Assembly: GCF_004785645.1 (NCBI RefSeq)
Contig: NZ_SRPE01000001.1
Location: 186,001-250,000, forward strand
DNA: 64,000 bases
Source: Empedobacter tilapiae
GTDB lineage: Bacteria > Bacteroidota > Bacteroidia > Flavobacteriales > Weeksellaceae
Direction: 5' to 3'
Position numbers and translations under genes: made by a program. Numbering within the stretch: the stretch's first letter is position 1; every line of letters begins with the position of its first letter. Below the pieces are notes generated by a model, which worked only from the letters and a program-made list of their open reading frames with translations, had not been told where the DNA came from and did no database searches. Positions 18,701 to 26,291 of this stretch are shown here, one piece after another.

Positions 18701-19139
18701 GATTGATCGTTTTCATGTTCCGATTATTGTCTATTCTCCTTTGTTGAAAACACCAAAAAAGATGTCAAATATTGTGACGCATTTTGATGTTGCGCCAACT
18801 TTTGTGACATATTTTAGAGATTCGTATAAACTGAAATTACCGAATTACGTGACTTGGATGGGACAGAATTTAGAAAATGGTAAAGCGAATTACCGAAAAC
18901 AAGGCGTTCCGTTAATGCAAAATAAAAACATTTTGGATGATTATGTTTTCCAGAATTATCATTTGTCTGGAGGGAAATTATATCGAATCGAAAAGAATTT
19001 AACCGAAGATGTTGAACAAAATTCGAAAATGGAAACAGAGTTGAAAAATCGATTAAAAAGCTTTAAAACAAAAAACCATTCTTTGAAAAATACTCAAAAA
19101 ATGGTTCCTGATTCTATATTTAATCGTTATATCAATTAG
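15711..19139 (+). CDS. Glycosyltransferase family 2 fused to LTA-synthase-type phosphotransferase
   Basis: The 1142 residues hold two enzymes. Part one resembles processive GT2 synthases (PgaC/NodC type): a membrane segment (about 8-30), LIAPAYNEGATI near 63, NDGSKDD near 96, IDVDC with D172/D174, catalytic GEDMEL with D281, QRNRW at 323-327, and several helices at about 355-430. Part two has the LtaS layout: five hydrophobic segments starting near 495, 536, 563, 611 and 643, then an extracytoplasmic sulfatase-fold domain. There VIEGLG (E755), GRTYG (T795, position of the LtaS nucleophile) and GDHR (D986, H987) supply metal and nucleophile residues. It may polymerise a glycan and add a lipid-derived phospho-group. 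The stop overlaps that of the convergent yaiO-like gene. Confidence 0.85.
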   Translation: MNWLETAFDFFIYGFLFYSILLILVYGWIGFYAKGAIKSYIRKNSFTDYSLIATSPNAPTFSLIAPAYNEGATIVENVRSLLSLYYNQLEIIIVNDGSKDDSLQRLIEAYDLIKIDYFVEGNIETKPINAIYKSTNPVFKKLIIVDKVNGGKSDALNVGINIATNDYIVCIDVDCILEQDAILKLAKPFMDEAKAKVIACGGVIRLANNCTIVDGKVVDVNLPKTRLGRAQALEYIRAFLLGRMAWSRANGLMLISGAFGAFDREIVLKCGGYDHDTVGEDMELVVRMRRYMHKQKLAYKVVNIPDPLCWTEVPESKEILTKQRNRWMRGTIETLWKHRILFFNPKYGKLGMISYPYWFFFEFLGPIIEYIGWIIFVVLFFLGLINWHIFFPLMAFVLLYGVLYSIYAILIDLMTYNVYHKKGDIPKLFLTAFIEPFTFHPLVVLSGVKGVKDFFLKNNSWGEMTRQGFGGNQAKELSIWQKLKLGFINLVQQTTFISLVYLLLFGLSTILEFYLYQENLTLHSNQTLFFDLFAHNIDFVLDSIFVVSFIYFLLQFYSISWAKKWIIFVYSFLIISNILLIKYFQTTLNLLGSDLFSYTFEELKLIIGASGVVNAINIVLSIVAIAILITIFIYSYRLKINQKIIQLPLIILSFLSLIIPINLYLKSTQNDEFSSNLILSKSSYFFSNSIEQYAEDKLSEIDFFNSNSNSNNEDNRHYFDKTNYQFLYQDQNKNFFADQFNLTTEKPNVVFIVIEGLGRAFSNEGAYLGSFTPYIDQLSKKSLYWENGLSTTGRTYGVLPGLTGSLPFAENGFMEQKNLPQHFNLYNLLKSNGYKTGYFYGGDADFDFMSKYLNYSGVETIIDENDYENNYAKIPSNNGFSWGFDDHSVLKKYLATQKENNQPYFNVLMTLATHSPFLINNVEKYNKQFETLIKSRNYDASTLTTVKKYKQQLVTFLSVDEAVKNFFEAYQKRSDFNQTIFVITGDHRMPEVPMETKIDRFHVPIIVYSPLLKTPKKMSNIVTHFDVAPTFVTYFRDSYKLKLPNYVTWMGQNLENGKANYRKQGVPLMQNKNILDDYVFQNYHLSGGKLYRIEKNLTEDVEQNSKMETELKNRLKSFKTKNHSLKNTQKMVPDSIFNRYIN

Positions 19140-20383
19140 AATTTTCGACTGTACGAAACGCTTACATCAAATTGATTTCCTTTTTGATTTGGACGATATT
19201 CTTGATTGTAATAATTCGTACCAATTGAAATTAAGTTTAAATCATTGATCGAAAAATTATAATCTGCTCCAATTTTGAAGGATTTCAGTTTGTAAGTTGT
19301 ATCTTCTAAAAGATTGTTGTTAAAATCTTCAGGCGAAATACCTGTACCAATAGCTAAGCTTAAATAATTGTTTGCATCACCCGTATAATAACGCATTGTA
19401 AATGTATACGAATGCGAAATATTGTTGTTACTTGGCGTTACAAATGCACGTAAATTGAACCAATAATTTTTATAATATTTCCCAATTGATCCTGTAAACA
19501 TCCAAACATCATCCGAAAAATGAAGTTGACGATAACCTAACTCGGCTTCAAAACTTTTAGGTAAATTAGCGTAAAGAGATGCTCCTGTGCGATATTTAGG
19601 GAAAATTCCATCACTATCCGAATATCCACCGCCAACGTACATGTAAAATGTATTAGAAAGTCTTGGATAAGCTTCTACTTCGTATTGAGCACCGTTATCT
19701 TTAAACTTGTTTGCGTAATTTACTTTAAAGATCAATGAACCAATCGAAGTTTGTCTTTTATAACTAACCGAAACTTGATGCCAATCATCTGTAAATTGTT
19801 TGTCAAAATGTGAGTAATTGTAATTAACACCAATTGCGTTTTTAGTATTATTGATTTCTATTCGATTTGCTAATTCTCTCGCTTCCGTATTTTTAGGATT
19901 GATCGCTAATAATTCTTTGATTGTTTTTGAAGCTTCTTCATAAGCATTGTTCGAATTAAGAACTTTAGCTTTCAATAACAATAATTCTTCATTTTTAGGA
20001 TATTTAATTAATCCACGATCAATAATAGAAACGGCTTCTGTATAATTATCATTCCAATATTCAAGTGATGTATAAGCTAAATAGAAATCGGTAGAAGTAT
20101 CCATGTTTTTTTCAACATTCTGAAAAACTTTTCTGGCTTCTTCGTTTTCATCATTCCACGTATATATTCGTCCCAAAAAGACAGCAATATCTGTATATTC
20201 TGGCGATTGATATAAAGCTTGTAATGCAAGTTTCTTGGCAGTTGTATAATCTTTTTCTTCGAAAGCTTTGTGACGCGCTTCTTGAAATAAATCATCCGAA
20301 CTTTTCGATTCTTGGCTATACGAAAATAAAGGTAAAAAGGTAAGAGTAAAGAGTGTCTTTCTTAGAAATGATTTTTTAATCAT
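19136..20383 (-). CDS. YaiO-family outer-membrane TPR / beta-barrel protein
   Basis: The 415-residue protein begins with a signal peptide (FLRKTLFTLTFLPLFSYSQ), has about four TPR units (about 30-165; for example DYTTAKKLALQALYQSPEY and NYTEAVSIIDRGLIKYPKN) and then a region of alternating aromatic strands ending in VSYSRKF, as expected for an outer-membrane barrel. The order periplasmic TPR then barrel recalls PgaA and BcsC, which export polysaccharides, though this barrel is smaller. It is tail to tail with the GT2-LtaS fusion, overlapping by a few bases. E. coli yaiO likewise lies near a GT2 gene (yaiP). An export role is inferred. Confidence 0.8.
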   Translation of the reverse strand: MIKKSFLRKTLFTLTFLPLFSYSQESKSSDDLFQEARHKAFEEKDYTTAKKLALQALYQSPEYTDIAVFLGRIYTWNDENEEARKVFQNVEKNMDTSTDFYLAYTSLEYWNDNYTEAVSIIDRGLIKYPKNEELLLLKAKVLNSNNAYEEASKTIKELLAINPKNTEARELANRIEINNTKNAIGVNYNYSHFDKQFTDDWHQVSVSYKRQTSIGSLIFKVNYANKFKDNGAQYEVEAYPRLSNTFYMYVGGGYSDSDGIFPKYRTGASLYANLPKSFEAELGYRQLHFSDDVWMFTGSIGKYYKNYWFNLRAFVTPSNNNISHSYTFTMRYYTGDANNYLSLAIGTGISPEDFNNNLLEDTTYKLKSFKIGADYNFSINDLNLISIGTNYYNQEYRPNQKGNQFDVSVSYSRKF

Positions 20384-20434
20384 GTGATAAAAACGTACTT
20401 TATTATGAGGATAAAGATATAATTATTTGAAGCA

Positions 20435-20470
20435 TAAAAAAAAGCCCAAGAAAATAAATTCTTGAGCTTT
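20435..20470 (-). terminator. Terminator of the third tRNA pair
   Basis: The same hairpin as at 5373, with two more A in the flanking run. It separates the tRNA transcript from the minus-strand yaiO-like gene. Confidence 0.8.
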
Positions 20471-20474
20471 GTTG

Positions 20475-20558
20475 TACCTCAGGCGGGACTTGAACCCGCA
20501 CGTCCTAATGGACACAGGATTTTAAGTCCTGCGTGTCTACCAATTCCACCACCAAGGC
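20475..20558 (-). tRNA. tRNA-Leu(TAA)
   Basis: An 84-base cloverleaf with long variable arm and anticodon TAA, identical to the copies at 5410 and 5619. CCA is not encoded. Confidence 0.97.
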
Positions 20559-20581
20559 ATCCACTTCTAGGAAAGAAGTTG

Positions 20582-20654
20582 AGCGGGAAACGAGACTCGA
20601 ACTCGCAACATTCAGCTTGGAAGGCTGACGCTCTACCAATTGAGCTATTCCCGC
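20582..20654 (-). tRNA. tRNA-Gly(TCC)
   Basis: A 73-base cloverleaf with anticodon TCC, identical to the copies at 5517 and 5734. It is first in the transcript, followed after 23 bases by tRNA-Leu. Confidence 0.97.
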
Positions 20655-20665
20655 GATTGTGAGTG

Positions 20666-20696
20666 CAAATATAGAACAGCTTTTTGAATTACAAAA
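20666..20696 (-). promoter_or_regulatory. Promoter of the third tRNA pair
   Basis: The minus strand reads TTTTG, 18 bases, TATATTTG, ending 11 bases before tRNA-Gly. Both boxes fit the Bacteroidota consensus. Confidence 0.8.
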
Positions 20697-20754
20697 CTTT
20701 TAGGAAACATTTTTTTCATAATTATTTCACATAAAAAGCTAAGTTTCTCATCGT

Positions 20755-20805
20755 AAAATTTTTAACATCAAAAATATTTTTACTTTTTTTGGTGTTAAAA
20801 ATTTT
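20755..20805 (-). terminator. Weak A/T-rich inverted repeat after the glycosylase gene
   Basis: AAAATTTTTAACA and its complement flank a 23-base A/T-rich centre, 19 bases beyond the stop of the minus-strand glycosylase gene. It could be a weak terminator. The rest of 20697-20823 shows nothing. Confidence 0.35.
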
Positions 20806-20823
20806 AAACATGAATAATTTAAC

Positions 20824-21303
20824 CTAAATAATCGCTTTTTTCCAAATTTCCATCAATCGTTCATAAGAAAATTGAGCATTTGCTGGACTTGTACTTGGTA
20901 AAGAAATATACTCAATAGACAATTTTTTATCAAAATATTTCCAAAATAATTGCTCCGCTTTCTTTCCATTGAAAATTATTTTTTTTATTGTAGGATGTTC
21001 ATTCAGCAATTCATCTATCTGATTTGGCAAAACATTTTTCATCTCCGCGTCCATGCTTCCTTTTCTATCAGCAGAATGTGCAACATCCCAAAGCGCAAAC
21101 TTATTCTGTAAAATAAGTTGTTTTCTCATTCCATAATCTTCTGAAAATTCTGTCTCGAAAATTTCAAACATCATTTTCCAAAATCGATTACGAGGATGTC
21201 CATAATATTGATTAATTTCTAACGATAAATCACCAGGTAAAGAGCCAAGAATTAAAATTCTTGGCTCTAAAGATATAATTGATTCAAATGATTTTTTATA
21301 CAT
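20824..21303 (-). CDS. DNA-deoxyinosine glycosylase (uracil-DNA glycosylase superfamily, family 6 type)
   Basis: Base-excision repair enzyme acting on deaminated bases. The 159-residue protein has ILGSLPG near residue 17, QYYGHPRNRFWKMM, FALWDVAHSADRKGSMD and the C-terminal LPSTSPANAQFS. This set matches the hypoxanthine-specific family 6 rather than Ung, and the length fits. Its ATG shares one base with the stop of the AIM24 gene (TAATG), so the two are coupled. Confidence 0.85.
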   Translation of the reverse strand: MYKKSFESIISLEPRILILGSLPGDLSLEINQYYGHPRNRFWKMMFEIFETEFSEDYGMRKQLILQNKFALWDVAHSADRKGSMDAEMKNVLPNQIDELLNEHPTIKKIIFNGKKAEQLFWKYFDKKLSIEYISLPSTSPANAQFSYERLMEIWKKAII

Positions 21304-21998
21304 TATTTACTTTCCTGAAAATAAACTTCTTCATATGGCTGAATTAACACCCAACCGCTACCAGAAAATTTCATTTGGAACTCTTCACCACTTCCTCTTC
21401 CTAATAAACTTTTAAACGAGACATTAGATTTCAATTCAGGTGATAAATTACCTGACCAAGCTACTGTTGCATTTGGATCTGTAAAAACAGGATTGTCAGG
21501 TGTTACGAGCAATGTTAAAGGATCTCCATGAGTAGTAATTGCAACCATTCCAGATCCAGATAATTTTACTTGAAACAATCCTCCTGCCATCATTCCTGCA
21601 ATACTTTTCAACATAGTAATATCACTTTTTAAGGATTGGTCATGAGCTAATACATCATTTCCATTTACACAAATCGATTCATTATTAATTTGTAATACTT
21701 GAACTTTTTTTCCTGAATCTGCTACATATAAACGTCCAGAACCTTCTGCTTTCATTAACTTAGTTCCTTCACCTGTTAATGTTTTCTTTAAAAATTTTCC
21801 TAATCCTCCAGATAACATTCCTTCTCGCTCAAACTTAATACTCCCTGTATAAGCTACCATACTTCCTGCTTTTGTCCAAACTGCTTGATTATTCAAATTT
21901 ATTTCAAGCATTTGTGGTTTTTCTAATTCAAAGTAATCATGTTCTGCTTCGTTTTGTTTTGTTCTTTCTATAAATTGGCTAATTGTATATTCACTCAT
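21303..21998 (-). CDS. AIM24 family protein
   Basis: The 231 residues form a single AIM24 (TRAP-like beta-sandwich) domain with the repeated Gly-rich pattern GSGRLYVAD, LSGSGMVAITTHG and FSGSGWVLIQPYEE. Bacterial members have no established reaction; in yeast the homologue supports mitochondrial inner-membrane organisation. There is no signal peptide. It is cotranscribed with the deoxyinosine glycosylase, a pairing without an obvious functional reason. Confidence 0.85.
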   Translation of the reverse strand: MSEYTISQFIERTKQNEAEHDYFELEKPQMLEINLNNQAVWTKAGSMVAYTGSIKFEREGMLSGGLGKFLKKTLTGEGTKLMKAEGSGRLYVADSGKKVQVLQINNESICVNGNDVLAHDQSLKSDITMLKSIAGMMAGGLFQVKLSGSGMVAITTHGDPLTLLVTPDNPVFTDPNATVAWSGNLSPELKSNVSFKSLLGRGSGEEFQMKFSGSGWVLIQPYEEVYFQESK

Positions 21999-22096
21999 AA
22001 TTTATAATATTGTAATTTTATTTTAAAGATAAACTTTTTTTGCATAAAAAAAGTGCTACAAATTGTAACACTTTCTTTGATTTTATATTTTTAAAG

Positions 22097-24013
22097 TTAA
22101 AAAATCAGTTCAGAAACCTCCTCCCACTCTAACATTTTTTTATCTAAATCATTTTTTAGATTCGAATATTTATCCAATTCTTGTTGCGTTTGCGAACCTG
22201 AATGCAATTTCGTTTCTAAATCAGAAATCTTCGTTTCTAAATCAGAAATCTCCGTTTCGATTCTTGACAATCTATTTTTAAGACGTTTTTGCTCTTTTTC
22301 TTCCTCAAAAGATAAAACTCTTTTCGCTTGTTCTATTTTAACCTCAATCGGCTTCTCTTCTTTTGGTGCAGCCAAACTATTCCCTTTCTCCACTTCACGG
22401 AAACTTCCCGCTTTTATTTGCGCTAAATAATCATCAATTCCAGAAAGATATTCTTTTACTTGACCATTACGGAAATCGAAAACTTTATCCACTAGACCTT
22501 CTAAAAATTCACGGTCATGAGAAACTAAAATTAATGTTCCTGAATATTTTTGTAAAGCTTTTTTCAACAATTCTTTTGATACAATATCCAAGTGATTCGT
22601 CGGCTCATCCATAATTAATACATTGAATGGACGCAACAACAATTTACACAATGCTAAACGATTTCGCTCACCTCCCGAAAGAACCGAAACTTTTTTCTCT
22701 ACCGCTTCGCCACCAAACATAAATGCTCCTAAATAATCGCGAACATGTTTACGTGTTTCTTCTGTTGCAGAATTTTCTGCTTCTTCTAAAACAGTCAATT
22801 TATCATTTAAAACATGTGCTTGATTTTGAGCAAAATATCCGATTTCTACATTATGTCCGTGTTTAATTTTTCCTGAATGTTCTTGTTCATTGATAATTGC
22901 ACGTGATAAAGTCGTTTTTCCTTGACCATTTTGACCAACAAAAGCTATTTTTTCACCACGATTTACATAAAACGAAACATGATCAAAAACTTGATGATTG
23001 CCAAAAGCAACCCCAACATCATCTAATTCGAAAATAATTTTACCTGGTTGAATTGCATCCACAAAACGGATATTCATTTTTGTAACATCATCATTTTCGA
23101 TTTCGATACGTTCTATTTTATCTAATTTTTTGATTAATGATTGCGCCATAGAAGCTTTGTTCGCTTTTGCACGGAATTTAGAAATTAAATCTTCCGTATG
23201 CTTAATCATTTGTTCTTGATTTTTTTGTGCTTGCTCTAATTTTTCGCGACGATCTTCACGCAATTCTAAATAACGCGTATAATTCGCTTTGAAATCTGAG
23301 ATATGACGATTCGCAATTTCGATGGTACGATTGGTTACATTATCCAAAAATTGACGGTCGTGCGAAACCAACACAACAGCGCCAGGATAATCTTTCAAGA
23401 AATCTTCTAACCAAACTATCGAATCGATATCCAAATGGTTGGTAGGCTCATCTAAAAGCATTACATCATGCTTTTGTAACAATAATTTTGCTAATTCAAT
23501 TCGCATTCTCCAACCTCCAGAAAATTCATCTGTTGGTCTATGAAAATCTAAATTTTTGAATCCTAAACCAATTAAAATTTGTTCGATTTCGGCATCTTTT
23601 GTATAACCGCCTAAAAGACCAAAACGTTCTGTTAAATGCGAAATATCTTCAATCAATTTACCATATTCATCAGATTCGTAATCTGTTCTTTCAGCTAATT
23701 CTTTGTTTACAAAATCAATACGTTCTTGAATTTCACCCAACTGCTCAAAAGCAGAATCCGCTTCTTGCCAAACTGTTCTTCCTTGTACAAAATCAATATC
23801 TTGCGATAAATATCCGATTGTAACTTCGCCTTCGTAAACAACTTCACCTTCTGAAGATTGCTGACTTTTGGCTAAAATTTTAAGCAAAGTAGATTTTCCT
23901 GCTCCATTTTTCCCTACCAAACCAACACGGTTTCCTTTGTTGATGCGGAACGAAACGTTTTCGAATAAATATCTACCCGCAAAATAAACTCCTAAATTTT
24001 GTACTAATAACAT
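22097..24013 (-). CDS. ABC-F family ATP-binding protein
   Basis: A cytoplasmic twin-ATPase protein without membrane segments, of the type that binds the ribosomal E site. ABC1 has Walker A GKNGAGKS (34-41), signature EFSGGWRMR and MLLDEPTNHLD. A charged linker rich in Lys/Gln follows (about 235-300). ABC2 has Walker A GQNGQGKT, signature LSGGERNRL and LIMDEPTNHLD. The C-terminal 90 residues are coiled coil, partly built from a 21-base tandem repeat (22211-22252, SDLETKI twice). An ATG at 24028 adds five residues, but it overlaps a TATTTTTG -7 box, so I prefer 24013 (MLLVQNLGV). The exact subfamily is uncertain. Confidence 0.93.
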   Translation of the reverse strand: MLLVQNLGVYFAGRYLFENVSFRINKGNRVGLVGKNGAGKSTLLKILAKSQQSSEGEVVYEGEVTIGYLSQDIDFVQGRTVWQEADSAFEQLGEIQERIDFVNKELAERTDYESDEYGKLIEDISHLTERFGLLGGYTKDAEIEQILIGLGFKNLDFHRPTDEFSGGWRMRIELAKLLLQKHDVMLLDEPTNHLDIDSIVWLEDFLKDYPGAVVLVSHDRQFLDNVTNRTIEIANRHISDFKANYTRYLELREDRREKLEQAQKNQEQMIKHTEDLISKFRAKANKASMAQSLIKKLDKIERIEIENDDVTKMNIRFVDAIQPGKIIFELDDVGVAFGNHQVFDHVSFYVNRGEKIAFVGQNGQGKTTLSRAIINEQEHSGKIKHGHNVEIGYFAQNQAHVLNDKLTVLEEAENSATEETRKHVRDYLGAFMFGGEAVEKKVSVLSGGERNRLALCKLLLRPFNVLIMDEPTNHLDIVSKELLKKALQKYSGTLILVSHDREFLEGLVDKVFDFRNGQVKEYLSGIDDYLAQIKAGSFREVEKGNSLAAPKEEKPIEVKIEQAKRVLSFEEEKEQKRLKNRLSRIETEISDLETKISDLETKLHSGSQTQQELDKYSNLKNDLDKKMLEWEEVSELIF

Positions 24014-24114
24014 TTTGCAAAAATACAATGTTTTTTGTTAGATGAAAACTTATCTCAAAACTATAAGTAGTATATTGTGAAAGTGTTTTAAAAATAACAA
24101 TCATCTTTTAATTA

Positions 24115-24441
24115 ATGATTATGAGTAAAATTATTATTGTTCCTATTAATAAAGAAGCTGAATTAAAATTAGATTATGATACAGCTTCTCCAAACGAGTT
24201 AATCGAAATTAGATTAAATGAATCAGAATTTAATATTTTATGGAAGAAAGGTGTTTTTGATTTAATTAATCAAACCTGTAACTCAATGATTGATGATTAT
24301 GAATACGAAAAAATTAATAATTTAATTTTAATTAAAAACACTTATAATCAATTGAATAAAACATATTCTGAATATAATAATATTATTAATATCTTTCGTA
24401 CAGCATTAGAACTTAAAACAAGTATTCATTTCTATTTTTAA
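24115..24441 (+). CDS. Hypothetical protein, 108 aa
   Basis: No family recognised. It is a small acidic protein starting MIMSKIIIVPINKEAELKLD; the second Met at 24121 is an equally good start. No membrane segment or signal peptide. It lies 18 bases before the L12-CTD-like gene, probably in one operon. Confidence 0.5.
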   Translation: MIMSKIIIVPINKEAELKLDYDTASPNELIEIRLNESEFNILWKKGVFDLINQTCNSMIDDYEYEKINNLILIKNTYNQLNKTYSEYNNIINIFRTALELKTSIHFYF

Positions 24442-24459
24442 CAATATTTAAAATCACTC

Positions 24460-24681
24460 ATGAAAATAATAATTGAAAGTTGGAATGAAGGATTTCAAAA
24501 AATAGCTTTAACACATCTACAAATTGATTTACTAAAACTATCACTAAAAGAGGCTAAAAGCAATGTTGACAAATTGTTAGATGGGCATTCAATAATAATT
24601 GATGTTAACAATGAACAATTAGCTACAACTTTTGTAAAAGAAGTAAAGAATATTAATGTTAATTGCAGAATGTTGCTTTGA
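24460..24681 (+). CDS. Small protein resembling the ribosomal L7/L12 C-terminal domain
   Basis: The 73-residue product reads KIALTHLQIDLLKLSLKEAK (14-33), then VDKLLDG, then a beta strand and a second helix ending VNVNCRMLL-like NVNCRMLL. The order helix, SLKEAK, helix and strand is that of the L7/L12 C-terminal domain (GLKEAKDLVE), without the N-terminal dimerisation part. It is not the ribosomal stalk protein itself. Its partner is unknown; the gene upstream is likely cotranscribed. Confidence 0.55.
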   Translation: MKIIIESWNEGFQKIALTHLQIDLLKLSLKEAKSNVDKLLDGHSIIIDVNNEQLATTFVKEVKNINVNCRMLL

Positions 24682-24686
24682 TTTTT

Positions 24687-25148
24687 TTAAGGTTTTAAAC
24701 GATAACTCAAAAAATACAACACAAAACTGATCAGAATCGAAAAAGTTGCTGGAACAAAATAAGCCAATGCAAGATTTTTGGTTGCTATAAAATTAATCGG
24801 AAGATTGATTAATCTGAATTGAAAAACAAAAAAACACAATACAACTATCGTTACAGCTATTTTCCAATCGTAATTTCGTTTATGGTTAATCACTGAACAT
24901 AAAACATATGCTAAAACAATTCCTACAAAACTCAAAATTGTTTTCATTTTAGCCAGATGTTTCAGTTTTTGACTGATTCCAAATTCATCACTTTTTCTGA
25001 CCAAAAAAGCAAAATTATCTTTTCCCATTGAATGTATTAATTCAATTAAATCTAATTCTGCTAAAACGTAAAATTGTTGAATCCCTAAAAATAACAAAAC
25101 ACTTGCTACAAGTTGAATTGCGAATATTTTTAAGTTAAAATTTTTCAT
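24687..25148 (-). CDS. Hypothetical inner-membrane protein
   Basis: The 153-residue protein has four hydrophobic segments (about 8-25, 70-88, 95-112, 128-148) and a soluble loop after the first. No family recognised. It lies 11 bases after the FAD oxidoreductase gene on the same strand, so it is probably cotranscribed. It converges with the L12-like gene. Confidence 0.65.
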   Translation of the reverse strand: MKNFNLKIFAIQLVASVLLFLGIQQFYVLAELDLIELIHSMGKDNFAFLVRKSDEFGISQKLKHLAKMKTILSFVGIVLAYVLCSVINHKRNYDWKIAVTIVVLCFFVFQFRLINLPINFIATKNLALAYFVPATFSILISFVLYFLSYRLKP

Positions 25149-25159
25149 TCAGAATTGGT

Positions 25160-26218
25160 TTAAAATCGATCATAGAAACGTGTAATGTCCGTTTCTTTAT
25201 CGATTGGTTGATTATTCTCTAAAAATTGATACAACTCGTCTACCATCACTGGCGCCAACATTGTTCCGCGTGTTCCCATACCATTCAAACAAATCAATTG
25301 TTGATACGTTGGATGCGCCCCAATAATCGGACGACGATCAATAACCGTTGGACGAATTGACGCATGTTGCTCCACCACTTCTACTTCTTCATTCAAAAAC
25401 TGCTTCACTCCATTCACCAAATATTCTTTCGCTTCATCGGTAATTTCGTAATTCACAGAATCTCGATCATAAGTTGCACCAACAAAATATTGATTACTTT
25501 CTAAAGGCATCAAAAATTCTTTTCCTTTCACAACTGCTTCAGGTAAATTAGCTTCAGTTTTAATTTTTAAAACTTCTCCTTTTACACCAATTATAGGTAA
25601 ATTTTTGAAATAAGGATTATTTAAAATGTTGTAACCTTCCGCAAAAATTATTTTAGTTGTTTCTATATTTTTATAGCTCGTTTGATTATCTTTTAATTTT
25701 AACTCATTAAAATCAAAAGTTTCATCAATAAACAAATCATTTTCGAATAAATAATTCTTAAAATCAGCCAAAAGATTCGTCAAATCTACACGACCTGTAT
25801 GCAAAACTTCGCCAGAACCAATCTGAGAATTTATCGAAGAAAAATCATTCAATTGTTCTGTATTTGTAGCTAAATAATCAATCAAATCTGGATGAGTTGT
25901 CGCTTTTTTTAACCACGTTTTTTTCTCTTGTTCATCATTAAAAATTCTATAAACTGGAAAATTGTAGATATATTTTTTGTTTAATAATTGTTCAAAATCA
26001 CCAAAAACTTCTCTCAATCTCTCGATTTGTTTTGTAGCATTCCAAACAATTGAAAAACGTTTTAGCACAACAGGATTAAAGATTCCAGCAGCAATCGCTG
26101 ATGCTTTATGAAAATGATTATCAATCATCACAAAAGATTTCTTTTCCTGCAACAATTTCATCGCCATACAACTCCCTGCAACACCTTGACCAACGATTAT
26201 ATATTCTACTTTTTTCAA
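25160..26218 (-). CDS. FAD-dependent oxidoreductase, DAO (glycine/D-amino-acid oxidase) family
   Basis: The 352-residue protein has an N-terminal dinucleotide fold IIVGQGVAGSCMA (7-19), then AAGIFNPVV, and a C-terminal RRPIIGAHP...CLNGMGTRGTMLAP, the flavin-contacting end of the DAO family. The layout resembles the oxidase half of MnmC and ThiO, but there is no methyltransferase half and no thi neighbours. The substrate is unknown. No signal peptide, so cytoplasmic. Confidence 0.85.
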   Translation of the reverse strand: MKKVEYIIVGQGVAGSCMAMKLLQEKKSFVMIDNHFHKASAIAAGIFNPVVLKRFSIVWNATKQIERLREVFGDFEQLLNKKYIYNFPVYRIFNDEQEKKTWLKKATTHPDLIDYLATNTEQLNDFSSINSQIGSGEVLHTGRVDLTNLLADFKNYLFENDLFIDETFDFNELKLKDNQTSYKNIETTKIIFAEGYNILNNPYFKNLPIIGVKGEVLKIKTEANLPEAVVKGKEFLMPLESNQYFVGATYDRDSVNYEITDEAKEYLVNGVKQFLNEEVEVVEQHASIRPTVIDRRPIIGAHPTYQQLICLNGMGTRGTMLAPVMVDELYQFLENNQPIDKETDITRFYDRF

Positions 26219-26291
26219 TTTCTAAAATTTACTTACAAAGGTAAATAATGTTTCGGTTTTACTTATCTTTATTCTTAAAATCAACCGTTTT

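Larger units (their letters stand above)
20438..20654 (-). repeat. Direct repeat copy 2: terminator + tRNA-Leu + tRNA-Gly
   Basis: Matches 5373-5589 with one visible substitution, in the tRNA spacer. Its upstream flank (GTGAGTGCAAATATA on the plus strand) instead resembles the flank of the second pair at 5807-5824, so this locus looks like the array with one pair removed. Confidence 0.9.

Noticed and set aside
5817-20475. Integrative element inserted at a tRNA gene
   Set aside because: Direct tRNA repeats are present, but no integrase, recombinase, transfer or phage gene lies between them, so only homologous recombination is proposed.
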